A stretch of DNA of 64,000 bases, taken from assembly GCA_938005745.1 (NCBI GenBank), contig CALLMM010000015.1, positions 1 through 64,000 on the forward strand, written 5' to 3'. The position numbers and the translations under genes were made by a program. Shown here piece by piece: positions 7,344 to 16,190 of this stretch (positions within the stretch are counted from its first letter, which is position 1; each line of letters starts with the position of its first letter). Source of the DNA: an uncultured Chthonomonadales bacterium (GTDB lineage Bacteria; Armatimonadota; Chthonomonadetes; Chthonomonadales; CAJBBX01). Under the pieces are notes generated by a model, which did no database searches, was not told the DNA's origin, and saw nothing but the letters and a program-made list of their open reading frames with translations.

Positions 7344-9737
7344 CTATCGTATCAGAGTCGGGCTGCTGATGTAGATCGCGCCCTGTGTGGCTTTACCTCC
7401 GGGGCTGTCCAGCAGAAACAGAGTATCGAACCGGATGGGGTAGTGTATCACGCCGTCATTTGCGCCGCCCCAGTGACCGCCGCGGGAGCCGTCCATCGCG
7501 AACAGCACATACCGCCAGCCCTTCCAGTCTATCGGGTCGCTCTCTGGTTGAAACGTCTGTCCGGTTGAGTCTACAATCCGCAGGCGGGGTGAGTTACCCT
7601 GTCCATCGCCATAGATCCACAAACCCAGCGCCTTCGGACGCCCCTCAATCTTCCGCAGAGACTCTCTTTCCGGGATCATCCGGACGAACTTCCAGCCTGG
7701 ATCGTACCGATACTGGATTTTCAGACAGTTCATGCCCGGTACTGGCGGTCCTTCCGGGGGACACTCCACGAAGAGCGTCTGTTCGGAAGCCACCTTGCTG
7801 TCCCCATCCGGCTGCAGGCGGTAGTCTGAGAGCGGCGAATCGGTTCCTGCGCGCTGAAAACGGTCCACCACCGAGACGCTGCTGAAAGTCTCCTTCAGGA
7901 TCAGTGTCCTGTCGGCATAACTTAACTCCAAGGCGCTGTTTACGAGCTTCCCGCCCTTTACAAGACCCGCAAAGCGAACCAGAGCGCTCTCCTCTCCCGG
8001 CTTCAGCTCCACGGGTTTATAGATGCCCTTTGTCGCGCCGTCGGGGTAGAGAGCCAGTCTTCCCTGAAAGGCTTTTTTTGAGGGATTATCCAGACGCACG
8101 AGGAGGTCATCGCCTGCGGGCGGGAGGAGCGTCAGAGTAAAGTAGTCCTCCACCACCACCGCGCTTCTCTGACGTATGACTCCGACCCCTTCGATGTTCC
8201 ATTCATAATAGAGTGGTCGCTGCGCGCGGGAGCGCATCACGCTCATGGAGCTGTAGATCGTCGCGGATGCGCCCGGTCGCAGGGTTACCGTCTGCGATTC
8301 CGATTGGATCTTGAGCGTTCGCTTCAGCGGGTTTTTCAGTGTCAGACCACGACGCAGACGCGGCGTCTCCGGTCGCACAAACCCCTTCTCTCGGAGCGAA
8401 TCATAGTCTCTGACGACAATCTCCAGCGGAGCGCGCTCAGCGGACGCCGCCAGTATCAGCAGCTCGTTTGGCTTCTCCGGGATGAGGTACTGCGGCGCAT
8501 CCGTCAGGGTGATCGGCAGTCCCGCGCTGTCAGCCTGAATGTCCGGCAGCCTCTCGCCCAGGTGACTGATCACCTGAAACCTTCCGGGACTGACCGGAAT
8601 GCGGTCTGTCTGTTTTTTCGGGGAGCGTGTCCAGGCGACCAGACGGATATCGCTCCCTTTCGTGAAAAGCAGAACATAGTCGCGTTCGTCGCCTGTATGC
8701 AGACGCTTGTTGAACTGAAACCCCTTGAGCGTCCCGGTGAGCGTCTTTGCGGCAAGGTAGGCGGGTTTTGGCTCAAAGGGCTGCGGCTCCCCGGAGCGGA
8801 AGGTGTGATGCACCGTCCCGAAGTGATGCTCCGGCTCTTTCGGATCAAGTCCGTCGTTTCTCCAGTCGTACCAGATACTGAGAATGATCCCATTGGCGAT
8901 GTTGGTCAGCCATTGACGGGGGAGCATCTTGCCCTGCTTCTGCTCATCCATCCCGCTCCACACGGCGGAGTAACCCCACTCCCCGGAGATGATCGGAATC
9001 TTCTTCCCGGGGGCGTACCGCTCAATGAGCTGTCGGAGGCGGCGATAGTCCTCTTCCACCGTTTCGGGGTCCTGAGAGCGGTACGGATGCACGGAGACCG
9101 CTTTCCAGTAGTCGAGCAGTCCTCCCTGAAAACAGGCTTCCAGAAAGCGAAAGTCAACGCCCGATGTCGCCGGTCCGATATAGATCTCCTCCGGCGCGGC
9201 GCGTCGGATCGCCTCACCGACCTCCCTTGCCAGCAGGATATAGTCCTGCACATTCGGCTTCGGTCTCCAGAAGGGAAAGATATTCGGCTCGTTATACATC
9301 TCCCATAGAATGCCGCGTCCGCGAAAGTGGGTTGCCGCCGCCGCCGCCCAGCGCGCCATCCCGGCGCGTCCTTCCGGCGTATCCGGAGAGCGAGCATCAT
9401 CGTAAAATTTGTTTACGTAGTCCAGGATGAAAATCGGGCGAATGCGATACTCTTCCAGGGCTTTGATAAGCCGATCATAGGCGGAGAAGTCATAGACGCC
9501 CTTCTCTCGCTCTGTCTGATCCCAGAAGAGATCCATGCGCACCCATCGGATCCCGGCATCCGCCATCATCTTCATCTCGCCGGGCTGCGGGTCGGTGAAG
9601 TGGATGTTGACGCCCAGTCCTTCCGGCAGTGGACCGGAGGGAAGACGATTTTGTAGTGCTTGAAGATTAGCTGTCATGATCAGCGCCATAACGTTGATGA
9701 TAAGCAGACGTAAAATCCGGTAACTGTATCGCTTCAT
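7344..9737 (-). CDS. Secreted clan-A glycoside hydrolase (GH5/GH39-like) with long C-terminal part
   Basis: A signal peptide (hydrophobic stretch after MKRYSYR) is followed by a TIM-barrel glycosidase domain to about residue 330. The acid/base glutamate is in WEMYNEPN (Glu150 from the chosen start) and the nucleophile in IISGEWGYS (Glu253), the order expected for clan GH-A retaining enzymes. About 450 further residues look like beta-sandwich domains, the last resembling a carbohydrate-binding module. A GTG at 9752 is in frame, but the ATG at 9737 has a GGAAGAG ribosome site and better signal-peptide geometry, so I use it. It is 21 bases downstream of the MalG-type permease, suggesting it trims the polysaccharide the transporter imports. 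Confidence 0.85.
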   Translation of the reverse strand: MKRYSYRILRLLIINVMALIMTANLQALQNRLPSGPLPEGLGVNIHFTDPQPGEMKMMADAGIRWVRMDLFWDQTEREKGVYDFSAYDRLIKALEEYRIRPIFILDYVNKFYDDARSPDTPEGRAGMARWAAAAATHFRGRGILWEMYNEPNIFPFWRPKPNVQDYILLAREVGEAIRRAAPEEIYIGPATSGVDFRFLEACFQGGLLDYWKAVSVHPYRSQDPETVEEDYRRLRQLIERYAPGKKIPIISGEWGYSAVWSGMDEQKQGKMLPRQWLTNIANGIILSIWYDWRNDGLDPKEPEHHFGTVHHTFRSGEPQPFEPKPAYLAAKTLTGTLKGFQFNKRLHTGDERDYVLLFTKGSDIRLVAWTRSPKKQTDRIPVSPGRFQVISHLGERLPDIQADSAGLPITLTDAPQYLIPEKPNELLILAASAERAPLEIVVRDYDSLREKGFVRPETPRLRRGLTLKNPLKRTLKIQSESQTVTLRPGASATIYSSMSVMRSRAQRPLYYEWNIEGVGVIRQRSAVVVEDYFTLTLLPPAGDDLLVRLDNPSKKAFQGRLALYPDGATKGIYKPVELKPGEESALVRFAGLVKGGKLVNSALELSYADRTLILKETFSSVSVVDRFQRAGTDSPLSDYRLQPDGDSKVASEQTLFVECPPEGPPVPGMNCLKIQYRYDPGWKFVRMIPERESLRKIEGRPKALGLWIYGDGQGNSPRLRIVDSTGQTFQPESDPIDWKGWRYVLFAMDGSRGGHWGGANDGVIHYPIRFDTLFLLDSPGGKATQGAIYISSPTLIR

Positions 9738-9758
9738 TGTTTCTCTTCCCACAGGCGG

Positions 9759-10754
9759 CTATCCCTTCACGCCGCTGACTACCATGCCCTGAATCAAGGC
9801 TCTCTGGCTGATAAAGTAGAGGATCAGCACGGGGATCAGCATCAGCGTCGCCGCTGCCATCAACATCGGAACATCTGCATAGTAGGCGCTTTGAAACTTC
9901 GCCAGCGCCAGCGAGAGCGTTCGCTTGTGATCCGAATTGATATAGATCAGCGGACCAAGAAATTCGTTCCAGGCGCCGAGCGTCGTGTAGACGGCTACCG
10001 TGACCGTAACAGGTTTCGACATCGGCAGCAGAATCTCCCAGAAGATTCGCAGGGGATTGCATCCGTCTACTTTTGCCGCCTCATCCATCTCCAGTGGAAT
10101 GCCCATGAAAAACTGTCGGTAGAGGAAGGCGAAAAACGCGCTCCCGAACCATGCTGGCACGATCAAAGGCAGAAAGGTGTCAATCCATCCCAGCCATTTG
10201 AAGATCATGAACGTGGGTATCATGCTGATCTGACCGGGTATCATCATCGTCGCCAGCATGATCATGAAGAGCGCATTCTTGCCCGCAAAACGCAGACGGG
10301 CGAACCCCCATCCAACCAGTGAGCTGGTGAGCACCTGTCCGATAACAGTCAGGGCGACGATCAGCAGCGTATTCAGCAGGAAACGCGGGAAGTCATCGTC
10401 GCTGCCCTTCTGTTCCGGGCGAAGGATGCGCGTGTAGTTCGACCACTGCGGCTCGATGACTCGTTCGGTGGTGAGTTCCGTCTTCTCCACCGTGCCCGTA
10501 CTCCCGTCCGGATAGCGTATCTTGATCCTTCCATCCTTTCCCGTCAGAAGAACCATAACCTCCTGCCGCCGCCCGTCACGCATCAGATAGGCGCGCTCAC
10601 GCTCCGGGATCCAGGTCATCTCTCCGACCAGTTCCCGCGTCTTCAGAGAGGTCGCCAGCATCCAGAAGAAGGGGATCATGATCGGAACGGCTCCGATGGT
10701 GAGCGTGAGATAGAGCAGCCATGCTCTCCCGTTTCGTCGCAAGAGGCGTCTCAT
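9759..10754 (-). CDS. Sugar ABC transporter permease, MalG type
   Basis: This 331-residue membrane protein has the binding-protein-dependent permease domain, with six or so hydrophobic segments and the EAA loop EAAKVDGCNPLRIFWEILLP that docks the ATPase. Between the first and second membrane segments lies an unusually long polar insert (about residues 45-110), outside the membrane, larger than in classical MalG. Its ATG overlaps the stop of the upstream fusion protein in an ATGA. It pairs with the MalF-like half of that fusion. No ATPase gene is present, as is usual for CUT1 systems served by a shared MsmX-like ATPase. Confidence 0.9.
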   Translation of the reverse strand: MRRLLRRNGRAWLLYLTLTIGAVPIMIPFFWMLATSLKTRELVGEMTWIPERERAYLMRDGRRQEVMVLLTGKDGRIKIRYPDGSTGTVEKTELTTERVIEPQWSNYTRILRPEQKGSDDDFPRFLLNTLLIVALTVIGQVLTSSLVGWGFARLRFAGKNALFMIMLATMMIPGQISMIPTFMIFKWLGWIDTFLPLIVPAWFGSAFFAFLYRQFFMGIPLEMDEAAKVDGCNPLRIFWEILLPMSKPVTVTVAVYTTLGAWNEFLGPLIYINSDHKRTLSLALAKFQSAYYADVPMLMAAATLMLIPVLILYFISQRALIQGMVVSGVKG

Positions 10755-13114
10755 GCGCGTCTCTCCTCTTTCTGCCCCTCATAGTAGACCCAGAACGTGG
10801 AGGATCGAAAGACGATCAGGGTAAAGAAAAGAATGATCACAAAGAGTATCCAGGCGAGCGCAGAGCCGTAACCGACCTGGAACTGTTCAAACGCCTTGCG
10901 GTAGAGATAGAAGCTGTAGAAGAGCGCGGCGTTTTCCGGTCCTGCCGAGCCGCCGAACAGCACGAATGCCGACGTAAAGACCTGAAACGATCCGATGATC
11001 CCCATCACCAGATTGAAAAAGATGACCGGAGAGAGCATCGGGAGTGTGACCACCCGAAACTGCGCGAAGGAGCCTGCTCCGTCTATCTGCGCCGCCTCGT
11101 AAAGCTGCGTGGGAATGTTCTGCAGTCCCGCGAGATAGATCATCATCCCCCCGCCGACCCCCCAGAGGCTCATAAAGACAATCCCCGGTATTGCCCAGGA
11201 CGGATCGTTCATCCAGTCGGGCATCTTCGAGGAGGGGATTGCGCCGAAGCCGCCCAGCAGGTAGTTCAACAGACCCTGTTGACGCAGCAGCCAGTTGAAT
11301 AGGACTGCCGTCGCGACGGCAGGCATGACGGCGGGGAGGTAGTAGAGCGTGCGAAAGAACGGTATTCCGCGCAGACGGGCGTTCATCATCAATGCAAGTA
11401 TTAACCCGAAGACCAGCGACAGAGGCAGGCTGAGCAGGGCGTAGAGAGCTGTTGCCCTCAGAGAGAGAAAGAAGAGTTCGTCCTGACCTCCCAGAATGGT
11501 GGCATAGTTGTTCAGCCCGACGAAACGCGCCTGTGAGGCGGGAGCGAGGCTGTTCCAGTGGGTGAAGGAGAGGACGATAGAGAAGAGGATGGGACCCAGC
11601 GAGAAGAGCAGAAAGCCAATCAGCCACGGACTGATCGCCAGATAGCCCCACGCCTGTTCCGCCCCTGTCAGGCGGGACTTTTTCCCCGCGCGCACAACGA
11701 TGGAGACCCAGATCACTGCCGCCGCTCCCGCCAGCACGATCGCCGTCCAGAGTACCGGCTTCCAGGGGACCGGCGATCCAAGATATGCGGCGCGGTCTTC
11801 CGCCAGGATCTCATTCGCTTTCGCGTTGATGGCGGCGGCGACGGACTGAGAGGTCTCTCCCGGCTTCGGGCGACCGAAGAGAAACGGGTTCAGGATCTGA
11901 TTCAACGCCTCGTCGTTCACATCGCCCCATCGGTCGCCGGACCAGGGAGGCACGATCCCCCAGGGCTTTCTTCCCTCTCGATCGTCCATCATTGCCACCA
12001 GCGCGTACTTGTTCGCGGGAGGTCCCGGGGCGTTCAAAAACGCTTCTGACAGCGCGACGGATCGGCGGCACGGCACGAACAGCCCCGAATCCGCCAGGAT
12101 CTTCTGCCCCTCCGTTCCGCAGAGGAACTGAACAAGCTGCCACGCCTCCTTCGGGTTTCGGCTCTGCGAGGTAACACCGAACGCGATCGGCGCGACCATC
12201 GTCCCTTTGCCGCTCGGTCCGGCGGGAACGCTGGCGATATCCCAGTCCACCTTCTCATACGTGCGATAGGTAGGGATCATAAACGACCCCATCGGTCCGT
12301 TCATCGCCAGTTTTCCGGCTTCAAAGAGTCCTAGTCCCGCCTGTCGGGGCTTGTTCACATCGGTTGGCATCACACGGTCATCGCGGGTCAGACTCCGCAG
12401 AAATTCGATCGCCTCCACCACCTTCGGGTCGTCGAAGGTGGCGCGTGAGCCGTCCGCAGTCAGAACGCGCCCCCCGTTCTGATAGAACCAGCAGTAGTAT
12501 CCGTCCTGCCACTGGGCAAAGGAGGCGCCGAACTCGTCCGTGAAGCCGTCTTGATCCAGATCGTGGGTCATCCGCTTTGCCGCCATACGATACTGCTCCC
12601 ACGTCCAGGTGTCGTTTGGGTAGGGGACGCTGTACTTATCGAACAGATTGCGGTTATAGAAGAGGATGAACGGGACATAACCCCAGGGGATGGCAAAAAC
12701 CTTCTCACCGCTTTTGAACGGGGAGAGGGTTACCGGAAAGAAGCTCTTCAGATCCGCCTCATCCTCCGGGGTCATGAACGGCTTCAGATCGCGCAGCACT
12801 CCGGCTTTGATGAAGTAGTGGACGCGATCCATGCCGACCGAGAGGATATCCGGGGCGTCTCCGCCGGCGATCATCGTGTCTACTTTGCGCCCCTCGTTCG
12901 TCTTGATGAACTGAATGCGGATGCCGGGATGCTTCGCCTCAAACGCTCTCTTAGCCGCCTGTGCAAATACCTGATCTCTCTCCAGGGAATTCACTACCCA
13001 GCGTAGAACGACGACATCCCCCTTCTGTTCGGGAGACTGTTCCAGAAACGCCCAGAGGATCAACAGGCAGAGGATGGTTACGGGCAGCCAGGCAGAGCGG
13101 AGGAAGGAGATCAT
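10751..13114 (-). CDS. Fused solute-binding protein and MalF-type permease of a sugar ABC transporter
   Basis: One 787-residue reading frame holds two transporter parts that are normally separate. Residues 1-25 form a membrane anchor; about 35-430 is a family-1 extracellular sugar-binding protein (APDILSVGMDRVHYF, WTWEQYRMAAKRMTHD, GKGTMVAPIAFGV). A hydrophobic segment follows near 455-475, then from about 490 a MalF permease whose EAA loop begins at Glu673 (EAAQIDGAGSFAQFRVVTLP). No frameshift or stop is seen between the halves. The start overlaps the tlyA stop (ATGA) and the end overlaps the MalG start, so expression is coupled. The tethered binding domain would sit at the transporter mouth. 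Confidence 0.9.
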   Translation of the reverse strand: MISFLRSAWLPVTILCLLILWAFLEQSPEQKGDVVVLRWVVNSLERDQVFAQAAKRAFEAKHPGIRIQFIKTNEGRKVDTMIAGGDAPDILSVGMDRVHYFIKAGVLRDLKPFMTPEDEADLKSFFPVTLSPFKSGEKVFAIPWGYVPFILFYNRNLFDKYSVPYPNDTWTWEQYRMAAKRMTHDLDQDGFTDEFGASFAQWQDGYYCWFYQNGGRVLTADGSRATFDDPKVVEAIEFLRSLTRDDRVMPTDVNKPRQAGLGLFEAGKLAMNGPMGSFMIPTYRTYEKVDWDIASVPAGPSGKGTMVAPIAFGVTSQSRNPKEAWQLVQFLCGTEGQKILADSGLFVPCRRSVALSEAFLNAPGPPANKYALVAMMDDREGRKPWGIVPPWSGDRWGDVNDEALNQILNPFLFGRPKPGETSQSVAAAINAKANEILAEDRAAYLGSPVPWKPVLWTAIVLAGAAAVIWVSIVVRAGKKSRLTGAEQAWGYLAISPWLIGFLLFSLGPILFSIVLSFTHWNSLAPASQARFVGLNNYATILGGQDELFFLSLRATALYALLSLPLSLVFGLILALMMNARLRGIPFFRTLYYLPAVMPAVATAVLFNWLLRQQGLLNYLLGGFGAIPSSKMPDWMNDPSWAIPGIVFMSLWGVGGGMMIYLAGLQNIPTQLYEAAQIDGAGSFAQFRVVTLPMLSPVIFFNLVMGIIGSFQVFTSAFVLFGGSAGPENAALFYSFYLYRKAFEQFQVGYGSALAWILFVIILFFTLIVFRSSTFWVYYEGQKEERRA

Positions 13115-13872
13115 GAGAGGCGGCTACCGTGAGAGGCTGGACAGCTGTGTTGAAACAGCGCGAAAAACTCGATGCTTCTGACGCCCTCGATCTTCGGGAC
13201 GCGCATGACCCCTGCGAGCTTCAGGCGAAGCGTCTCCTGAGCAAACTTCAGGACTCTCTCCAGCGCAGCCTGCCTGACTCTGGGATCGCGGATGACGCCT
13301 CCCTGTTCAACGGCTTCCCGCCCCGCTTCAAACTCCGGCTTGACCAGCGTCAGGAGCCATCCTTCAGGGGCAAGCAGAGGCGTCAGCGAGGGAAGAACCA
13401 GCGTGAGAGAGATGAAGGAGAGGTCAACAACGATCAGGTCGAAGGGGATCGAAAACTGATCCGGGGTCAGATACCGCGCATTGACCCCTTCATGCAGCTC
13501 CACGCGAGGATCGCTGCGCAGGGAGGCGTCCATCTGATCATGCCCGACATCCACCGCGACGACGCGCTTCGCACCGCGCTGCAGCAGGCAGTCGGTAAAG
13601 CCGCCGGTGGAGGCACCCACATCCAGACAGCGCATTCCGGTCACATCCAGATGGAACCGCGTCAACGCCGCCTCCATCTTCAGCCCGCCCCGGCTCACGT
13701 AGGGAATGGCTTCGCCGAGGATCTCGATTACGCTTGTATCCTCCACCATCATGCTTGCCTTATGCGCCGTAAGTCCGTTGACGCGCACCAGTCCGGCAGA
13801 GATGAGCGACTGCGCGCGCTCCCGGCTGCGCGTGAGACCGCGTTGAGCCATCGCTTTATCTAACCTGAGCAT
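13111..13872 (-). CDS. tlyA: TlyA-family rRNA 2'-O-methyltransferase
   Basis: This 253-residue protein has an N-terminal S4 RNA-binding domain (RLDKAMAQRGLTRSRERAQSLI) and an FtsJ-like Rossmann methyltransferase domain. The SAM-binding motif DVGASTGG is at residues 84-91, and Lys65, Asp150 and Lys178 fit the catalytic K-D-K pattern. TlyA methylates cytidine 2'-OH in ribosomal RNA. The family N-terminus supports the ATG at 13872, although no clear Shine-Dalgarno precedes it. Its stop overlaps the start of the binding-protein/permease fusion, an odd coupling of a ribosome modifier with sugar uptake, probably just operon packing. Confidence 0.92.
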   Translation of the reverse strand: MLRLDKAMAQRGLTRSRERAQSLISAGLVRVNGLTAHKASMMVEDTSVIEILGEAIPYVSRGGLKMEAALTRFHLDVTGMRCLDVGASTGGFTDCLLQRGAKRVVAVDVGHDQMDASLRSDPRVELHEGVNARYLTPDQFSIPFDLIVVDLSFISLTLVLPSLTPLLAPEGWLLTLVKPEFEAGREAVEQGGVIRDPRVRQAALERVLKFAQETLRLKLAGVMRVPKIEGVRSIEFFALFQHSCPASHGSRLS

Positions 13873-13904
13873 GAGCGATTGAGAAAAAAAGCGGAGTTTC
13901 CGGC

Positions 13905-13948
13905 AAAAGAGTGAAGCGGAGGAGGCATTGGAGGCTCCTCCTCGCTTC
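13905..13948 (-). terminator. Terminator after the thrC-sulfur carrier-NIL unit
   Basis: GAAGCG-GAGGAG at 13913 pairs with CTCCTC-CGCTTC ending 13948 with a small bulge. On the minus strand the hairpin is followed by CTTTTG (A 13905-13908). It sits 25 bases past the NIL gene stop and before tlyA, separating the two units. Confidence 0.7.
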
Positions 13949-13973
13949 GCAGTCGAAGATAGGATCTATGGTT

Positions 13974-14228
13974 TCAGAGATTGCTCTCGTCCGAGACGGA
14001 ACGCTGTTTTGCGTCTATATGCAAGCCGGTGGTGTGAAGCCACGAGATAGCGCGCTGCACCTCTTCCAGCGTGCCCTCGATGTCTACCTCCACAAAGCCG
14101 TAGTCTTCCGTCACCTGTGCGCGACGGATGTTGGTAACCACATTGAAATCTTTGCCAATGCGATAGAGGATCGGTTGCGTGACCTGATCCTTCGTGCGTG
14201 TGCTGATCTGAACCGTGATAACGGGCAT
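13974..14228 (-). CDS. NIL-domain protein
   Basis: This 84-residue protein is a single NIL domain, the small ACT/ferredoxin-like fold otherwise found at the C-terminus of methionine ABC transporter ATPases and in proteins of archaeal-type homocysteine synthesis. The TRIGKDFNVVTNIRRAQ-like strand-helix and the YGFVEVDIEGTLEEVQRAISWL half give the expected beta-alpha-beta repeat. It follows the ThiS-like gene by 26 bases and thrC by two genes. The NIL domain binds methionine in transporters; a regulatory or sulfur-amino-acid role here is an inference from that and from the neighbours. Confidence 0.85.
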   Translation of the reverse strand: MPVITVQISTRTKDQVTQPILYRIGKDFNVVTNIRRAQVTEDYGFVEVDIEGTLEEVQRAISWLHTTGLHIDAKQRSVSDESNL

Positions 14229-14254
14229 ATCGGGCGAATGCCTCCGATGGGGGA

Positions 14255-14530
14255 TTAACCTCCGGCGATTGCGGGCACAATGGAAACCGCATCGCCGTCC
14301 TTGACAGGAGTCTCTTTCCCCGTCAGGAAACGAATATCCTCCTCGTTCAGATAGATGTTGACAAACCGGCGAAGATTTCCCTCTTCATCGGTGAGGCGCG
14401 CTCCCAGTCCGGGAAACTGCTCCTCCAGTTCAGAGATCAGGGAGCCGATGGTGCCCGGTGAGACATAGACCATCTCCTGATTTTTCGTGAATTTACGCAG
14501 CGGGGTGGGAATTAAAACGCTTACAGGCAT
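14255..14530 (-). CDS. ThiS/MoaD-type ubiquitin-like sulfur carrier
   Basis: The 91-residue protein has the beta-grasp pattern (VLIPTPLRKFT, ELEEQFPGL, VNIYLNEEDIRFL, VKDGDAVSIVPAIAGG) and ends in exactly GG, the C-terminus that is adenylated and thiocarboxylated in ThiS, MoaD and CysO. No molybdenum cofactor or thiazole genes are nearby. It lies 11 bases after thrC and before a NIL-domain gene. In actinobacteria a comparable carrier, CysO, hands sulfur to a PLP-dependent cysteine synthase; here the adjacent PLP enzyme is threonine synthase. Function as sulfur donor is likely; the acceptor is open. Confidence 0.88.
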   Translation of the reverse strand: MPVSVLIPTPLRKFTKNQEMVYVSPGTIGSLISELEEQFPGLGARLTDEEGNLRRFVNIYLNEEDIRFLTGKETPVKDGDAVSIVPAIAGG

Positions 14531-14541
14531 TGTCAGTCTCC

Positions 14542-15807
14542 TTACAGGGCGGATTTGAAGCCGGCTCCAGTCAACAGACGTTCGGACCTGAGCGCGGTCT
14601 CCAGCGAATCGAGATTGGGCTGAATATATGTAGGTCGTCGCGCATCCCCCATGATCACCTCTTGCGTCTTCAACCCGTTCCCGGTGATCGCCATCACGAC
14701 AACCTCCTCCCGATCAAAGACGCCGCGTTCAGCCAGCTTCTTCGTAACCGCCACCGTTACCCCGCCGGCGGTTTCGGTAAAGATGCCTTCGGTGCGTCCC
14801 AGCAGACGGATGCCCTCGATCACCTCCTCGTCGCTCACGTCCTCTGCGGTGCCGCCGCTTCGGCGCACCGTCTCCGCCGCGAAATAGCCGTCGGCAGGGT
14901 TGCCGATCGCGATGGATTTCGCGATGGTGTTGGGTTTCACCGGGCGCAGTACCTGCGCGCCGCTCTTCACCAGATGGGTGATCGGATTACAGCCGGTCGC
15001 CTGCGCCGCATGCATTTTTGTTGGGACAGAAGAGATCAGCCCGAGCGCGAAGAGTTCATTTAGCCCCTTGTATATCTTGGAGATGAGCGAGCCTCCCGCG
15101 CAGGGAACGATCACATGATCGGGAGAGCGCCATCCCAGCTGCTCGGCGATCTCGTATCCGAAGGTTTTGGAGCCGTCTCCGTAGTAGGGACGCAAGTTGA
15201 TGTTGACGAACGCCCAACCGTATCTTCCCGCCGCCTCCGAACAGAGCCTGTTCACCTCATCATAGTTGCCGGACACCGCCAGCACATTCGTACCATAGAT
15301 CAGGTTCGCGAGGATCTTTCCCTGCTCCAGATCGGCGGGAATGAAGACATAGCTCTGAAAGCCGCCTTCTGCCGCCTGTGAGGCAACGGAGTTCGCCAGA
15401 TTGCCGGTTGAGGCGCAGGCGACCACCTCAAAACCAAACTCTCGGGCTTTGGACAGAGCCAGCGCGACAACCCGGTCTTTGAAGGAGAGCGTGGGATGGT
15501 TAACGCTGTCGTTCTTGATATAGAGACGGTTGAGACTCAGTTCCGCCCCCAGTCTTCTGGCATGCACCAGGGGCGTCCAACCGACGCTCTTTCCGACCGT
15601 CGGCTCTCCCTCAATGGGAAGAAGATCAATATATCGCCACATGGAGGTCGGACCGGCGGCAATACTCTCCCGGCTGACCCTCTGACGGATCGAGTCGAGA
15701 TCGTAGACGATCTCCAGCGGTCCAAAACAGACCTCGCATACATAGAGCGGTTCGACGGGATACATCTCCCCGCACTCCCGACACTTCATTCCGAGCACTT
15801 TCGACAT
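14542..15807 (-). CDS. thrC: Threonine synthase (PLP, N-terminal zinc ribbon)
   Basis: The 421-residue protein is a fold-type II PLP enzyme. Cys9/Cys12 and Cys24/Cys27 form a zinc ribbon typical of one threonine synthase group; Lys110 in TLSFKDR binds PLP; the ASTGNLANS segment holds substrate phosphate. The enzyme converts O-phosphohomoserine to threonine and phosphate. It is the first gene of a unit with a sulfur carrier and a NIL protein, behind a T-box leader whose specifier reads as a threonine codon, so its expression should rise when charged tRNA-Thr is scarce. An AGGAAAG ribosome site precedes the ATG. Confidence 0.93.
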   Translation of the reverse strand: MSKVLGMKCRECGEMYPVEPLYVCEVCFGPLEIVYDLDSIRQRVSRESIAAGPTSMWRYIDLLPIEGEPTVGKSVGWTPLVHARRLGAELSLNRLYIKNDSVNHPTLSFKDRVVALALSKAREFGFEVVACASTGNLANSVASQAAEGGFQSYVFIPADLEQGKILANLIYGTNVLAVSGNYDEVNRLCSEAAGRYGWAFVNINLRPYYGDGSKTFGYEIAEQLGWRSPDHVIVPCAGGSLISKIYKGLNELFALGLISSVPTKMHAAQATGCNPITHLVKSGAQVLRPVKPNTIAKSIAIGNPADGYFAAETVRRSGGTAEDVSDEEVIEGIRLLGRTEGIFTETAGGVTVAVTKKLAERGVFDREEVVVMAITGNGLKTQEVIMGDARRPTYIQPNLDSLETALRSERLLTGAGFKSAL

Positions 15808-15865
15808 CTTTCCTGCCTCTCTCTAGGAGTGCAATCTTACCGGACGTTTCGCTCGGGAAGGGTAT

Positions 15866-15919
15866 AAAAAAAAACGCCTTCGTCCGAGTGACAGCATGGG
15901 TCGCTCAGGACGAGAGGCG
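15866..15919 (-). terminator. T-box attenuator terminator
   Basis: CGCCT and CGTCC on the 5' arm (from 15919) pair with GGACG and AGGCG on the 3' arm (to 15875), followed on the minus strand by nine T (15874-15866). It overlaps the 3' arm of the T-box antiterminator region and ends 58 bases before the thrC ATG. Confidence 0.92.
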
Positions 15920-16190
15920 CGCTTCTCGTGGTACCACCTGATTTTCGCTATATTTTCACAAATACAGCCTCTGCGAGTGCTGGACGGCGTGTATGCGCCA
16001 GTCTCTACACCCTAACCCTGTAACGGGAGCCCCCCGGCGCAGCCTACTGAAATGGTTCGGTGCGCGGCTCGGAAGTCATTTTCACCCGGGAGTCTGCGCC
16101 GGTTCTCAGCTACTCCGACTCTCTGTGGCATCCTCTTCGGGTTACTCGTCTCCGTCTCAGCCTTTAGTCTGGATAAGATTGCCGACATGC
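15866..16190 (-). promoter_or_regulatory. T-box riboswitch, threonine type, leader of thrC
   Basis: On the minus strand the leader shows the T-box sequence AGGTGGTACCACG at 15939-15927. Stem I closes by pairing of CTGAGACGG (16160-16152) with CCATTTCAG (16055-16047). The distal AGAGAG and GAGAACCGG elements lie between about 16124 and 16098. The loop-E strand AGTA (16146-16143) faces GAA, directly preceded by a specifier reading ACC (16061-16059), a threonine codon. The antiterminator bulge TGGT would pair with an ACCA acceptor end. A terminator follows. The known mechanism is that uncharged tRNA stabilises the antiterminator and allows readthrough. The match to thrC is consistent. Confidence 0.93.
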
